Both the position numbers and the translations under genes were made by a program. This document shows, piece after piece, positions 1-8,849 of a stretch of DNA of 64,000 nucleotides. The stretch spans positions 2,542,001 to 2,606,000 of the forward strand of contig NZ_CP006367.1 in assembly GCF_001442755.1 (NCBI RefSeq). The letters are read 5' to 3'. The first letter of the stretch is position 1, and the number at the start of each line of letters is the position of its first letter. This DNA comes from Aureimonas sp. AU20 (GTDB lineage Bacteria > Pseudomonadota > Alphaproteobacteria > Rhizobiales > Rhizobiaceae). A model generated the notes under the pieces. That model was not told the origin of the DNA, made no database searches, and saw nothing but the letters and a program-made list of their open reading frames with translations.

Positions 1-1096
1 TCTGCCACTCAGGGGACGTCAGAAGCTTCTCCTCCTCATCGTTCGACAGATAGCCCATCTCCACCAGGACCGAGGGCACGTCGGGCGCCCGAAGCACGCG
101 GAAGCCAGCCGATCGCTTGGGATTGTTGATGAGGCTGACGCCACCGGTCTTGAGTTCGCCGACGAGGCTGAGCGCGAAATGCTCTGAGAAGCCTTCCGTT
201 TCCTGCCGCACGAGATCGACCAGAATGTCGTGGATCTCCGGCGCGTCCTGATCCCACTCGGCACCGGCGAAGCGATCGGCCGAGTTTTCGCTTTCGGCGA
301 GTTCGCGCGCCAGCCCGTCCGACGCCTTTTCCGACAGCGTGTAGACCGTCGCGCCGCGCAGATCCTTGAAGCGAATGGAGTCGGCATGAAGCGACACGAA
401 CAGGCCGGCCTTGGCGCGGCGGGCGATCGCCGCGCGCTCGTTCAGCGGAATGAACGTGTCGTCCTCGCGCGTCATCTCGACCTTGATGTTGGGGAAAGCG
501 GACAGCGCCTCGCGCAGCGCGAGGCCGAAGGCGAGATTCACCGCCTTCTCCTCCGTACCCTTCTCGCCCGTCGCACCCCGGTCCACCCCGCCATGGCCGG
601 GATCGATCACCACGACGAAGGGTCCGGACGGCGCGGGGGCGCCATGCGCAGCGGGCGAGACGTCGCGCGCCCGCGCCGCCACGGTGAAGTCCGCTTCCTT
701 GCCCTTTGCGAGCGTCAGGGAGATGCGCGTCTTGCCGTCTTCGCGCTTCAACTCGACATCGGGGCGCACGGGGCCCTTCAGCTCCATCAGCAGGCGATAG
801 CGATTGGGGCCGGCCAGCCCTTGCTTGATCGAGCGAACGAAGCGCGCGCTCTTTACGTCCGGCAAGACAGCCGCCGAAAGCGCATCGTCGAGATCGAGCG
901 TCAGCCGGAAAGGTTTCTTGAGCGCCAGAAGCTGCGGATCGGCGGCACCATCGAGTTCCACAACGAGATGATCCGCCTCCCCTTCGCTGGTGATCCGAAT
1001 CGAGGTGACGACCGAGGGATCGGCGGCGCGCGCCGCAACCGGGCCGGCGAGAAGAAGGAGACCGAGAGCGGCCAGGCAGACAAGAATTCGGGACAT
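1..1096 (-). CDS. amiC: N-acetylmuramoyl-L-alanine amidase, AmiC type (3' end outside window)
   Basis: Secreted zinc amidase that cleaves the amide bond between MurNAc and the stem peptide, chiefly during septum splitting. The product starts MSRILVCLAALGLLLLAG, a Sec signal peptide ending near ARA-AD (residue 24). An AMIN domain (about 30-135) follows, then an Amidase_3 domain from about residue 160. Zinc ligands H168 (DPGHGG), E183 (GTEEKAV) and H237 (SLHADS) are visible, as is catalytic E346 (VEMGYLSN). About 365 codons are present; the C-terminus runs off the left edge of the window. The ATG at 1096 was chosen because the signal peptide begins exactly there. The next gene is rne, divergently transcribed, the usual neighbour in rhizobia. 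Identity as a periplasmic amidase is sure; AmiC rather than another paralogue rests on the AMIN-Amidase_3 layout. Confidence 0.93.
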   Translation of the reverse strand, partial: MSRILVCLAALGLLLLAGPVAARAADPSVVTSIRITSEGEADHLVVELDGAADPQLLALKKPFRLTLDLDDALSAAVLPDVKSARFVRSIKQGLAGPNRYRLLMELKGPVRPDVELKREDGKTRISLTLAKGKEADFTVAARARDVSPAAHGAPAPSGPFVVVIDPGHGGVDRGATGEKGTEEKAVNLAFGLALREALSAFPNIKVEMTREDDTFIPLNERAAIARRAKAGLFVSLHADSIRFKDLRGATVYTLSEKASDGLARELAESENSADRFAGAEWDQDAPEIHDILVDLVRQETEGFSEHFALSLVGELKTGGVSLINNPKRSAGFRVLRAPDVPSVLVEMGYLSNDEEEKLLTSPEWQ

Positions 1097-1663
1097 GCGA
1101 AAGCGAACCGGGCGTCTGGCAATGGTGATAAAGCCGTTCGTAACGGCCCAACATGGCGGGGAACTGCCTCTTTGAGAGGCTTGGCCCTTGTTTAGGCGCG
1201 TTCCACACCATAAAAGCAGAAGTGGGGCTACCGCGTCGATCGCTGAGTGGCTTCGCGACCGATCGGGACGGATGACATCGTCCGTCCGATCGAGACGCGT
1301 AGCCGACTTGCACGTTGCGCCATCTTGCACGGTGCGATCGTGCGCGACGAGCCCCCGGCAAATTCTCTCCGTCCGATTCCTATCGGCGGAACAGCATCAT
1401 ACGGACCGGCCACAAGGTCGAACGTATGTCTTTTCATCGGCCGACGAAACGGCCACCAGTTGTTGCAGGTCGCGTGCGCGTGTCGTCAGCATTTTTTCAA
1501 TCCCGGATAGACCGCCTCCTGATTGGACGGGCGAAGCATCCTTTGACCGGGATCTTGCTGGCTCCGAACCGCACGGCGCCTGAGGGCCCACCCTTCCCGA
1601 TTTTTCAACCGGCGCGGCGCGTCGGACCGTCCGGCGGGGTCAGGGTCTCGGAGTTGAGATTCC
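1097..1663. other. 567-bp divergent intergenic region and rne leader
   Basis: No credible protein-coding gene lies here. It separates two divergent starts and must hold the promoters of amiC (minus) and rne (plus). The clearest structure is a hairpin at 1260-1292: seven base pairs (CGATCGG/CCGATCG), one bulged G at 1267, five more pairs (ACGGA/TCCGT) and an eight-base loop. No T-tract follows, so it is not an intrinsic terminator. RNase E genes often carry a long 5' leader that RNase E itself cleaves; that such feedback works here is inference. I could not assign -35/-10 boxes with confidence. Confidence 0.5.
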
Positions 1664-4561
1664 ATGGCAAACAAGATGCTGATCGATGCGTCGCATCCCG
1701 AAGAAACCCGGGTCGTCGTCGTCAAAGGTAACCGGATCGAGGAATTCGATTTCGAGTCCGAACACAAGAAGCAGATCAAAGGCAATATCTATCTGGCGAA
1801 AGTGACGCGGGTCGAACCCTCGTTGCAGGCCGCCTTCGTTGAGTACGGCGGCAACCGGCACGGTTTCCTCGCCTTCAGCGAAATCCATCCCGACTACTAC
1901 CAGATTCCCGTCGCCGACCGCCGCGCGCTGGTCGAGGACGAACTCGCCCGCGCGGCCGAGGAAGAGGACGAGCTGGAGCGCAAGCCCGCTCGCGAGAGCC
2001 GTTCCCGGCCCCGCCGCTCGCGCGACGGCGGAGCGAAGGCGGCCGAAGCCACGGACGAGAGCGTGTCCGAGGACGTCTCCGAAAGCGAGACCGAAGTCGA
2101 CGAGATCCAGGACGCCGACGAGGAAATCGCGGAAGTCGGCTCGGCGCAGGTCGGCAATTACGGGGAACCGGGTTCGGACGATTCCACCGTCGTCGAAGCG
2201 TCCAACGGCGAGTCCGTCTCTGAGGAGGGCGAAGGCGCGTCCGAGGAAACCCGCAGCGCTCGCGGCAACGACGACGATGGCGGGAAGCGCCGTCGCTCGC
2301 GCCGCCGCACGCGCTCGTCCGACCAGGAACCTGCCGCATCCGAGGACGAGGCCGAGCAGGTCGACGATCTCGGCAGCGAGGACGCGCTCGAGGAAGTGCC
2401 CGTCCGCTCGCGCCAGCCGCGCAAGCAGTACAAGATTCAGGAAGTCATCAAGCGCCGCCAGATCCTTCTGGTGCAGGTGGTCAAGGAAGAGCGCGGCTCC
2501 AAGGGCGCGGCTCTCACCACCTATCTGTCGCTGGCCGGCCGCTACTCCGTCCTCATGCCGAACACCGCGCGCGGCGGCGGCATCTCCCGCAAGATCACCA
2601 ACGCGGCCGACCGCAAGCGCCTGAAGGAGGTCGTGCACGATCTCGAAGTGCCGCGCGGCATGGGCATCATCCTGCGCACGGCCGGCGCGAACCGCACCAA
2701 GGCCGAGGTCAAGCGCGACTACGAATATCTGATGCGCCTGTGGGAGACGGTGCGCACGCTGACGCTTCAGTCGACGGCGCCGACCCTCGTCTACGAGGAA
2801 GGCAGCCTCATCAAGCGCTCGATCCGCGACCTCTACAACAAGGACATCGATCAGGTCCTCGTGGCGGGCGAAGCCGGCTACCGCGAAGCCAAGGACTTCA
2901 TGCGGATGCTGATGCCGAGTCAGGCGAAGGTCGTTCAGCCCTACCGCGACCCGACCCCGATCTTCGCGCGCCAGGGCATCGAAGCCCAGCTCGATAAAAT
3001 GCTGCAGCCGAACGTGACGCTGAAGTCCGGCGGCTACATCATCATCAACCAGACCGAGGCGCTCGTCGCCATCGACGTGAACTCCGGTCGCTCGACGCGC
3101 GAGCATTCGATCGAGGACACGGCCTACCAGACCAATCTGGAAGCGGCAGAGGAGATCGCCCGCCAGCTTCGCCTGCGCGATCTCGCCGGCCTGATCGTCA
3201 TCGACTTCATCGACATGGAGGAGAAGCGGAACAACCGGAACGTCGAGAAGCGCCTGAAGGATTGCCTGAAGGACGACCGCGCCCGTATCCAGATCGGCCG
3301 CATCTCGCATTTCGGCCTTCTGGAGATGAGCCGCCAGCGCATCCGCGCCAGCGTTCTCGAGTCCACGATGCAGACCTGCCCCGTTTGCAACGGCAACGGT
3401 TTCATCCGCTCCGCCTCCTCGCTGGCGCTGCATGTGCTGCGCACGATCGAAGAGCATCTCCAGAAGCACGGAACGCATGACCTTCAGGTCCGCGTTCCCA
3501 CCGCGACGGCGCTCTACATCCTGAACGAGAAGCGCCGGACCATCGACGAGCTCGAGGCCCACCACGGGCTGCGCATCACGCTGGAAGCCGTGGAAGGCCA
3601 CGGACACCAGCATATCGAGATCGAGCATGGCGCCGAGGCCGTGAAGCGTCCGCGCCCCGAGCCGGTGCGACCCGTCACTCTCGCGCCGGAAGACGAAGTC
3701 GAGCCCATCGTCGAGGACGAAGAGGAGATCGTCGCGGTCGCCGCCTCCAACGAGATCGAAGAGGCGCCGGCGCAGGACGGGACGGAAGAAGAGCGTCGCG
3801 ATGCCTCGCGCCGTCGCCGCCGCCGTCGCCGCAACGGTCGCAAGTCCGATCTGGCGGCCAATGCCGACGAGTCGGAGAACGGCACCGAAGAGGACGGCCC
3901 GGTTTCGGACGACGAGACTGGTGAGGTCGAGGTCCAGGGCGAAGCGGAAGCGCTTGCCGGTTCGGACGAGGACGACTCGACCGACGAGAACGGGGACGAC
4001 GAGAACGGCAAGAACCGCAAGCGCCGCCGTCGCGGCCGTCGAGGCGGTCGCCGCACGCGGGACGACGAGGCGCAGGACGCGCCGGTCATGGACGTAGCAG
4101 GCGGAGCCGGAGCCGACGAAGCGCTTCCCGATGTGGTGGCTGACGACGTGGCCTTGGACACAGGAGAAGCCGGCGAGAGCGAGCCTGTGGAGATCGGCGA
4201 CGTCGCGGAGCGGTCTTTCGAGCCGGAGATGACCGACGCGGTGGATGCAATCGAAGGCGTCGATCTCGACGGCCGCACGCTGTCCGATCTGGAAGCCGAT
4301 CGCAACAGCGACACGCCTGACGAGAACGAAGTGATGGCCGCCAGCGCCGAAGCCGGTGCCTTGATCGACGCGAACCCGCCGCTGGACGAGGTCTTCCCTT
4401 CGGACGCCGCGCCGGCACAGGCCGAGACCGAAGAGCCCGCCCCCGCGTCGGCCGAGCCGCGCGCACCTCGACTGACGACCAATGGCGTCGATCTGCCGGA
4501 TACGAGCGAGGACACCCGTCCCAAGCGCACCGGCTGGTGGTCGCGTCGCGGCTTCCTCTAA
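1664..4561 (+). CDS. rne: Ribonuclease E, long alphaproteobacterial form
   Basis: Endoribonuclease that starts decay of most mRNAs, processes rRNA and tRNA precursors and scaffolds the degradosome. 965 residues. The S1 domain (from about residue 36) is interrupted by a roughly 170-residue acidic and arginine-rich insert (about 88-262) before the conserved core resumes at QILLVQVVKEE. Catalytic aspartates D471 (IDVNSG) and D514 (VIDFIDM) and the zinc-link cysteines C572 and C575 (TCPVCNG) are present. From about 665 the protein is a charged low-complexity scaffold with Arg-rich blocks (for example a run of arginines near 716) and ends GWWSRRGFL. A GGAG ribosome-binding site lies ten bases before the ATG. 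A strong terminator follows the stop. The insert and tail are typical of alphaproteobacterial RNase E. Confidence 0.97.
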   Translation: MANKMLIDASHPEETRVVVVKGNRIEEFDFESEHKKQIKGNIYLAKVTRVEPSLQAAFVEYGGNRHGFLAFSEIHPDYYQIPVADRRALVEDELARAAEEEDELERKPARESRSRPRRSRDGGAKAAEATDESVSEDVSESETEVDEIQDADEEIAEVGSAQVGNYGEPGSDDSTVVEASNGESVSEEGEGASEETRSARGNDDDGGKRRRSRRRTRSSDQEPAASEDEAEQVDDLGSEDALEEVPVRSRQPRKQYKIQEVIKRRQILLVQVVKEERGSKGAALTTYLSLAGRYSVLMPNTARGGGISRKITNAADRKRLKEVVHDLEVPRGMGIILRTAGANRTKAEVKRDYEYLMRLWETVRTLTLQSTAPTLVYEEGSLIKRSIRDLYNKDIDQVLVAGEAGYREAKDFMRMLMPSQAKVVQPYRDPTPIFARQGIEAQLDKMLQPNVTLKSGGYIIINQTEALVAIDVNSGRSTREHSIEDTAYQTNLEAAEEIARQLRLRDLAGLIVIDFIDMEEKRNNRNVEKRLKDCLKDDRARIQIGRISHFGLLEMSRQRIRASVLESTMQTCPVCNGNGFIRSASSLALHVLRTIEEHLQKHGTHDLQVRVPTATALYILNEKRRTIDELEAHHGLRITLEAVEGHGHQHIEIEHGAEAVKRPRPEPVRPVTLAPEDEVEPIVEDEEEIVAVAASNEIEEAPAQDGTEEERRDASRRRRRRRRNGRKSDLAANADESENGTEEDGPVSDDETGEVEVQGEAEALAGSDEDDSTDENGDDENGKNRKRRRRGRRGGRRTRDDEAQDAPVMDVAGGAGADEALPDVVADDVALDTGEAGESEPVEIGDVAERSFEPEMTDAVDAIEGVDLDGRTLSDLEADRNSDTPDENEVMAASAEAGALIDANPPLDEVFPSDAAPAQAETEEPAPASAEPRAPRLTTNGVDLPDTSEDTRPKRTGWWSRRGFL

Positions 4562-4582
4562 GACGCCAAGCCTGACAAGAAG

Positions 4583-4608
4583 AAGGGCGGCCAGATGGCC
4601 GCCCTTTT
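4583..4608 (+). terminator. Rho-independent terminator of rne
   Basis: Ten-base stem AAGGGCGGCC/GGCCGCCCTT around the loop AGAT, ending in TTTT, 22 bases after the rne stop. The aminotransferase gene converges from the other side and ends at 4624, so the hairpin probably stops both transcripts, although its T-tract on the minus strand is poor. Confidence 0.85.
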
Positions 4609-4623
4609 CCGTTTCAGAGACCG

Positions 4624-5793
4624 CTACCGATTCAGGAAACCGGCGAGCCGTTCGACCGCTTCGGCAATATCTGCGGTGGATCCCGCATAGGACAGGCGAA
4701 CGAAACGCTCGCCCCTCACCGGGTCGAAATCGATGCCCGGCGTGATCGCCACATGACAGGTCTTCAGCACCTGCGAGCAGAAGTCGCTCGCGTCGCGCCA
4801 GCCTTCCGGCAAACCGGCATAGGCGTAGAAGGCGCCATCGATCGGCGCGATGTCGGTAAAGCCCAGCGACGGCAGGCGCTGCGCCAGAACGGCGCGGTTC
4901 GTGATGTAGTCCTGTTTAGTCCGGTCCAACTCCACCACCGTGTCGAACACGGCTTCCGCCGCAACCTGGCTGAGCTCCGGCGCGGAAATGTAGAGGCTCT
5001 GCCCGATCCGCTCCGCCGCACGCACCAGCGAGGGCGGAAGCACCAGCCAGCCGATGCGCCAGCCGGTCATGCAGTAGTATTTGGAGAAGGAGTTCACCGC
5101 GATCACGCGGTCCGAGAATTCCAGCGCAGACACGTCCCGGTCGGCATAGGTCAAGCCATGGTAGATTTCGTCGGAAATGAAAGCGATGCCTTCCGCGTCC
5201 GCGAACGTGATCAGCGCCTGTAACTCGTCGCGCGGCGTCACCGTCCCGGTCGGATTGGCCGGGCTGGCAACGAGGACGCCCTGCAGCGGCTCGGCACGAT
5301 GCGCTGACCGCAGATGCTCAGCCGTCAGGATGTAGTTCTCGTCCGGGCCGACCGGGATTTCCACCGGCACCAGACCCAGCGCCTTCAGAATGTTGCGATA
5401 GGCGGGATAGCCCGGGTTGGCGATGGCGATCCGATCGCCGGGATCGAAGGCCGTGAGAAACGCCAGATTGAAACCCGCGGACGATCCGGTCGTCACCATG
5501 ATCCGCTCGGCCGGCACGTCCACGCCATAGGTCTCGACATAGTGGCGCGCGATGCGGTCACGCAGCGAGGTGCGGCCGAGGGCGTCGGTATAGGCAATGC
5601 GTCCCGCCTTGAGGAACCGCTCCGCCGCCTCCGCCGCGCGGCTCGGAACGGGCGCGGAGGGTTGGCCGACGGCGAGCGAGATGACGGGCACGCCAGCCGC
5701 CGACATGCGGTTCGCTTCCGCCAGCACGTCCATCGCGCGGAACGGATCGATTTCCGAACGTCGGGATGCTTTGATCACGCGGCTGGTATACAT
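4624..5793 (-). CDS. Class I/II PLP-dependent aminotransferase (aspartate aminotransferase fold)
   Basis: Fold type I aminotransferase of 389 residues; substrate not determinable from sequence. The PLP lysine is K238 in NSFSKYYCMTGWR. Other cofactor contacts are SPANPTG (N180), D208 and Y211 in SDEIYHG. The C-terminal domain has the FVRLSYAG arginine that binds the substrate carboxylate. An open frame extends 48 codons further upstream, but the family start is near MYTSRVIKASRRSEIDPF, so the ATG at 5793 is used; the extension is poorly conserved in character and runs into the divergent peptidase promoter. Likely single gene, divergent from the M48 peptidase. Confidence 0.88.
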   Translation of the reverse strand: MYTSRVIKASRRSEIDPFRAMDVLAEANRMSAAGVPVISLAVGQPSAPVPSRAAEAAERFLKAGRIAYTDALGRTSLRDRIARHYVETYGVDVPAERIMVTTGSSAGFNLAFLTAFDPGDRIAIANPGYPAYRNILKALGLVPVEIPVGPDENYILTAEHLRSAHRAEPLQGVLVASPANPTGTVTPRDELQALITFADAEGIAFISDEIYHGLTYADRDVSALEFSDRVIAVNSFSKYYCMTGWRIGWLVLPPSLVRAAERIGQSLYISAPELSQVAAEAVFDTVVELDRTKQDYITNRAVLAQRLPSLGFTDIAPIDGAFYAYAGLPEGWRDASDFCSQVLKTCHVAITPGIDFDPVRGERFVRLSYAGSTADIAEAVERLAGFLNR

Positions 5794-5894
5794 GTCGGGT
5801 CTCACATTCGCCGGAAAGACATGCCCTCGAACGGGCGGGTTCTTGGGCTTTCGCCGTTCATAGGGTCCGGCCAGGGAAGATGGGAAGGGTTGGC

Positions 5895-7286
5895 ATGAAA
5901 GATTGGCGCCGACGTTTGTCGACAGGCTGCCTGGCACTGGCGCTCACGGCTGCGACGCTCGCTGCGACCGCGACGCCATCCGTCGCGCAGTCTGCCGCCC
6001 GGCAGCGTCTTCCCGTCGTGCGCGACGCCGAGATCGAAAGCCTGGTGAAGGACTACGCGGCGCCGATCCTCAAAGCGGCGGGCTTGTCGCCGAACCGGGT
6101 CGAAATCGTCCTCGTCAACGATCTCAACTTCAACGCCTTCGTGGCGGGCCGGCGAATCTTCATCAACACGGGCACACTCCTCGATTCCGAAACACCGAAC
6201 GAGACGATCGGCGTGATCGCGCATGAGGTCGGGCATCTCGCCGGTGGGCATCAGGAGCGCTTGCGGGACCAGATCGCCCGAGCGCAGACCATCGCCGTCG
6301 TGGCCGGTTTGATCGGCGCCGGCGTCGCGGCGGCGGGCGCGGCCTCTGGCTCGGGCTCCGTCGCCGGCCTTGGCGGCGGTCTGATGACGAGCGGCAGCGG
6401 TATCGCGCAACGCAGTCTCTTCGCCTACCAGCGGACGGAAGAGACCACGGCCGACCGCTCCGCCCTGACCTATCTCCGCAAGACCGGCCAGTCGCCCAAA
6501 GGCCTCCTCGACAGTTTCGAGGGGCTGATGCGAAAGAACATGCTGGCCGGCGTTTCGCGCGACATCTACCTCTCATCGCATCCCGCGCCGCAGGATCGAA
6601 TCGGCTTCCTGCAGACGGCAGCCCACGAGAGCCCGTTCTTCGACAAGAAGGACTCGCCCGAGATGCAGCAGCGGCACGACTTCGCCCGCGCGAAGATCGC
6701 GGCGTATAATGGCGGAGCGACGCAGGTCCGCCGCACCTTCGGGCGCGATCTCTATTCGCTTCCCGCGCTCTATGGCGACGCGATCGCCACCCATCTCGCC
6801 GGTTCGCCAAAGGCCGCACTCGACAAGATCGACGCGTTGATCGCCAAGCAGCCGAACAATCCGTGGTTTCAGGAAGTACGGGGCGAAATCCTGATGGCGG
6901 CCGGGCGCGCGGGCGAGGCGGAGCAGGCCTTTACCAAGGCCGCCAAGCTCGACAAGTCCCGCTCCGGGCTTCTCCAGGCGTCAATCGGACAGGCGATCGT
7001 CACCGGCGGCGACAAGGTCAAGATGAAGGAGGCGATCGCGCAGATCCAGCGCGGCCTCGAGGCCGATCCCGACAATTCCTCGGCCTATCGCTTCCTTGCC
7101 ATGGCGTATGGCCATCTCGGCCAGATCGGCGACGCCGAACTCGCGACCGCCGAAGGCTATTGGGAGGCCGGCAATTTCACGCAGGCCAAGATCTTCGCCG
7201 CCCGCGCCCAACAGAAATTTCGCCCGGACTCGCCGCAATGGCGCCGGGCCCAGGATATTCTCGTGACAAAGGTCAAGCGTTCATGA
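5895..7286 (+). CDS. M48 family periplasmic metalloprotease with TPR repeats (BepA/YfgC-like)
   Basis: Zinc protease, probably for quality control of outer-membrane proteins in the periplasm, as BepA does. A signal peptide (MKDWRRRLSTGCLALALTA... to about SVAQS) precedes the peptidase domain. HEVGH with H110, E111 and H114 is the zinc motif, and EETTADRSAL supplies the third ligand. A glycine-rich hydrophobic stretch (about 130-165) follows, and the C-terminal third is built of TPR-like helices. An ATG 15 bases upstream (5880) is in frame, but an AGGG site fits the ATG at 5895 and gives a cleaner signal peptide. The stop overlaps the next start by four bases (ATGA), so the thiol oxidoreductase is co-translated. 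Confidence 0.9.
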   Translation: MKDWRRRLSTGCLALALTAATLAATATPSVAQSAARQRLPVVRDAEIESLVKDYAAPILKAAGLSPNRVEIVLVNDLNFNAFVAGRRIFINTGTLLDSETPNETIGVIAHEVGHLAGGHQERLRDQIARAQTIAVVAGLIGAGVAAAGAASGSGSVAGLGGGLMTSGSGIAQRSLFAYQRTEETTADRSALTYLRKTGQSPKGLLDSFEGLMRKNMLAGVSRDIYLSSHPAPQDRIGFLQTAAHESPFFDKKDSPEMQQRHDFARAKIAAYNGGATQVRRTFGRDLYSLPALYGDAIATHLAGSPKAALDKIDALIAKQPNNPWFQEVRGEILMAAGRAGEAEQAFTKAAKLDKSRSGLLQASIGQAIVTGGDKVKMKEAIAQIQRGLEADPDNSSAYRFLAMAYGHLGQIGDAELATAEGYWEAGNFTQAKIFAARAQQKFRPDSPQWRRAQDILVTKVKRS

Positions 7287-8077
7287 CAGCCCCCATTCAG
7301 CAAGGCTCGCGCCTTCGCCCCGCCCGGCTCGGCACGCGCGGCCTTCTCATGCTCGCCGGCCTACTGACGCTCGTCAATGCACCCGCGAAGGCATTCGACG
7401 ACGCGCAGACCCGCGACATCGAAGGGATCGTGCGCAACTATCTTATCACCCATCCCGAAGTCCTGATCGAGGCCATGCAGGCGCTCGAAACCAAGCGCGT
7501 GAGCGAAGAGAACGACACGCGGCGGAGCACTATCGAGTCCTCACGCGACGCGCTCCACGCGACGCCGGATGGCACGGCGCTCGGCGCGGCCAATGGCGAT
7601 GTGACGCTGGTCGAGTTCTTCGATTACAATTGCGGCTACTGCAAGCGCGCCGCCAGCGACATGGACGTTCTCTTGGAAAGCGACAAGAAGCTGCGTGTCG
7701 TCCTGAAGGAAATCCCTGTCCTTGGGCCAGCCTCCGAGGCCGCAAGCCGCGTCAGCCTCGCCTTTCGCTCGGTGAAGCCCGAAAGCTACGCCGCGTTCCA
7801 GCGCAAGCTCCTGGCGAGCCGGGCCCAGGTGGACGAGGCCCGTGCCCTGGAGGTGGCCGAAAGCTTCGGTGTTGAGGCCAAGACCCTCAAGCCGCTTCTC
7901 CAAGGTTCGGCCGTCCAGGCTGAACTTGCCCAGGCCAACGGGCTCGCCATGGCGCTCGGCATCAACGGTACCCCGAGCTATGTCGTCGGCGACGAACTGG
8001 TGGCTGGAGCCGTCGGTGCCGACGCACTGGCCGGTAAAATCGCCAATGTCCGGCAGTGCGGCAGGGCGAACTGCTGA
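7283..8077 (+). CDS. Periplasmic DsbA-family thiol oxidoreductase
   Basis: Thioredoxin-fold protein of 264 residues exported by an N-terminal signal (hydrophobic core GLLMLAGLLTLV, cleavage near AKA-FDD). The active site is C117-G-Y-C120 in DYNCGYCKRA. The cis-proline loop is INGTPSYVVG near residue 229. An N-terminal helical segment (DIEGIVRNYLITHPEVLIEAMQ) is typical of the Com1/DsbA-like group. The start overlaps the M48 peptidase stop in ATGA, indicating translational coupling and a joint role in folding or quality control of envelope proteins. Whether it acts as oxidase or isomerase cannot be told. Confidence 0.9.
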   Translation: MTAPIQQGSRLRPARLGTRGLLMLAGLLTLVNAPAKAFDDAQTRDIEGIVRNYLITHPEVLIEAMQALETKRVSEENDTRRSTIESSRDALHATPDGTALGAANGDVTLVEFFDYNCGYCKRAASDMDVLLESDKKLRVVLKEIPVLGPASEAASRVSLAFRSVKPESYAAFQRKLLASRAQVDEARALEVAESFGVEAKTLKPLLQGSAVQAELAQANGLAMALGINGTPSYVVGDELVAGAVGADALAGKIANVRQCGRANC

Positions 8078-8313
8078 GATTCCTTGATCTCGGCGCCAAA
8101 AGGGAGCTTTTCCCAGGAACGACGCCGGTCTATACGCCAGTTCAAACGGATCGCGTCCGGACAGGCGTCAGGACGCGGGTGCTCAGACCTTACTCTCGTG
8201 CATCCGCGTTCGAGGCGAACCCATCGGTGGTTTCCAGGCCGGGCGCGCGCCTTTCCCGGACTTGTCGGTCGCCGAGCGGCGCGGCCCAACCATTTTGATT
8301 TCGAAGGATTCCC

Positions 8314-8796
8314 ATGCAGAACTCGGAAACGAAAGTCGATCGCTCTCTTGTCCGCGAGCTCGCCGACATCCTGAACGACACCGATCTGACGGAAATCGAG
8401 ATCGAGCAGGGCGAGCTTCGCATTCGCGTCTCGCGCAAGAAGGAATACGTGGCCGCCGGCGGCTATGCCGCGAGCGTCCCCATGCAGATGCAGGCGCCCA
8501 TGCCGCAGGCCGCATCGATCCCGGCTTCGCCCATGGCACCGGCCGCAGCACCCGGCCCCGAGGTCGGCTCCGTACCCTCGCCCATGGTCGGCACGGCCTA
8601 TCTCTCGCCGGCGCCGGGAGCCAAGGCCTTTATCGAGATCGGCCAGCAGGTCAGCGAAGGCGACACGCTGCTGATCATCGAGGCCATGAAGACCATGAAC
8701 CAGATTCCCGCCCCGCGTTCGGGGACGATCAAGCGGATCTGCGTCGATAACGGGCAGCCCGTCGAATACGGCGAAGCGCTGGTGGTGATCGGCTGA
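8314..8796 (+). CDS. accB: Biotin carboxyl carrier protein of acetyl-CoA carboxylase
   Basis: Carries biotin between biotin carboxylase and carboxyltransferase in the first step of fatty acid synthesis. 160 residues: an N-terminal region (about 1-50), a flexible Ala/Pro/Met-rich linker (about 50-85) and the biotinyl domain with the target lysine K126 in [14 protein letters not shown] lies five bases before the ATG. accC follows after 53 bases. The modifying enzyme BirA is encoded elsewhere in the window (43439-44215). The 236-base gap in front has no gene; other rhizobia, as I recall, have aroQ there. Confidence 0.96.
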   Translation: MQNSETKVDRSLVRELADILNDTDLTEIEIEQGELRIRVSRKKEYVAAGGYAASVPMQMQAPMPQAASIPASPMAPAAAPGPEVGSVPSPMVGTAYLSPAPGAKAFIEIGQQVSEGDTLLIIEAMKTMNQIPAPRSGTIKRICVDNGQPVEYGEALVVIG

Positions 8797-8849
8797 GCCG
8801 GTCCCCACGTACCGTTTCAGCGCACCCGTCGATCGATGAAAGGCCCGTC

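Noticed and set aside
36..1361. Long minus and plus frames over the amidase gene (minus 36-1361, plus 230-1195)
   Set aside because: The amidase with signal peptide and zinc ligands lies in another minus-strand frame and accounts for the region.
1640..3628. A 662-codon open frame on the minus strand opposite rne, and further long frames opposite its acidic tail (3514-4530)
   Set aside because: These are mirror frames of a GC-rich gene with strong codon bias; no recognisable domains, and rne is unambiguous.
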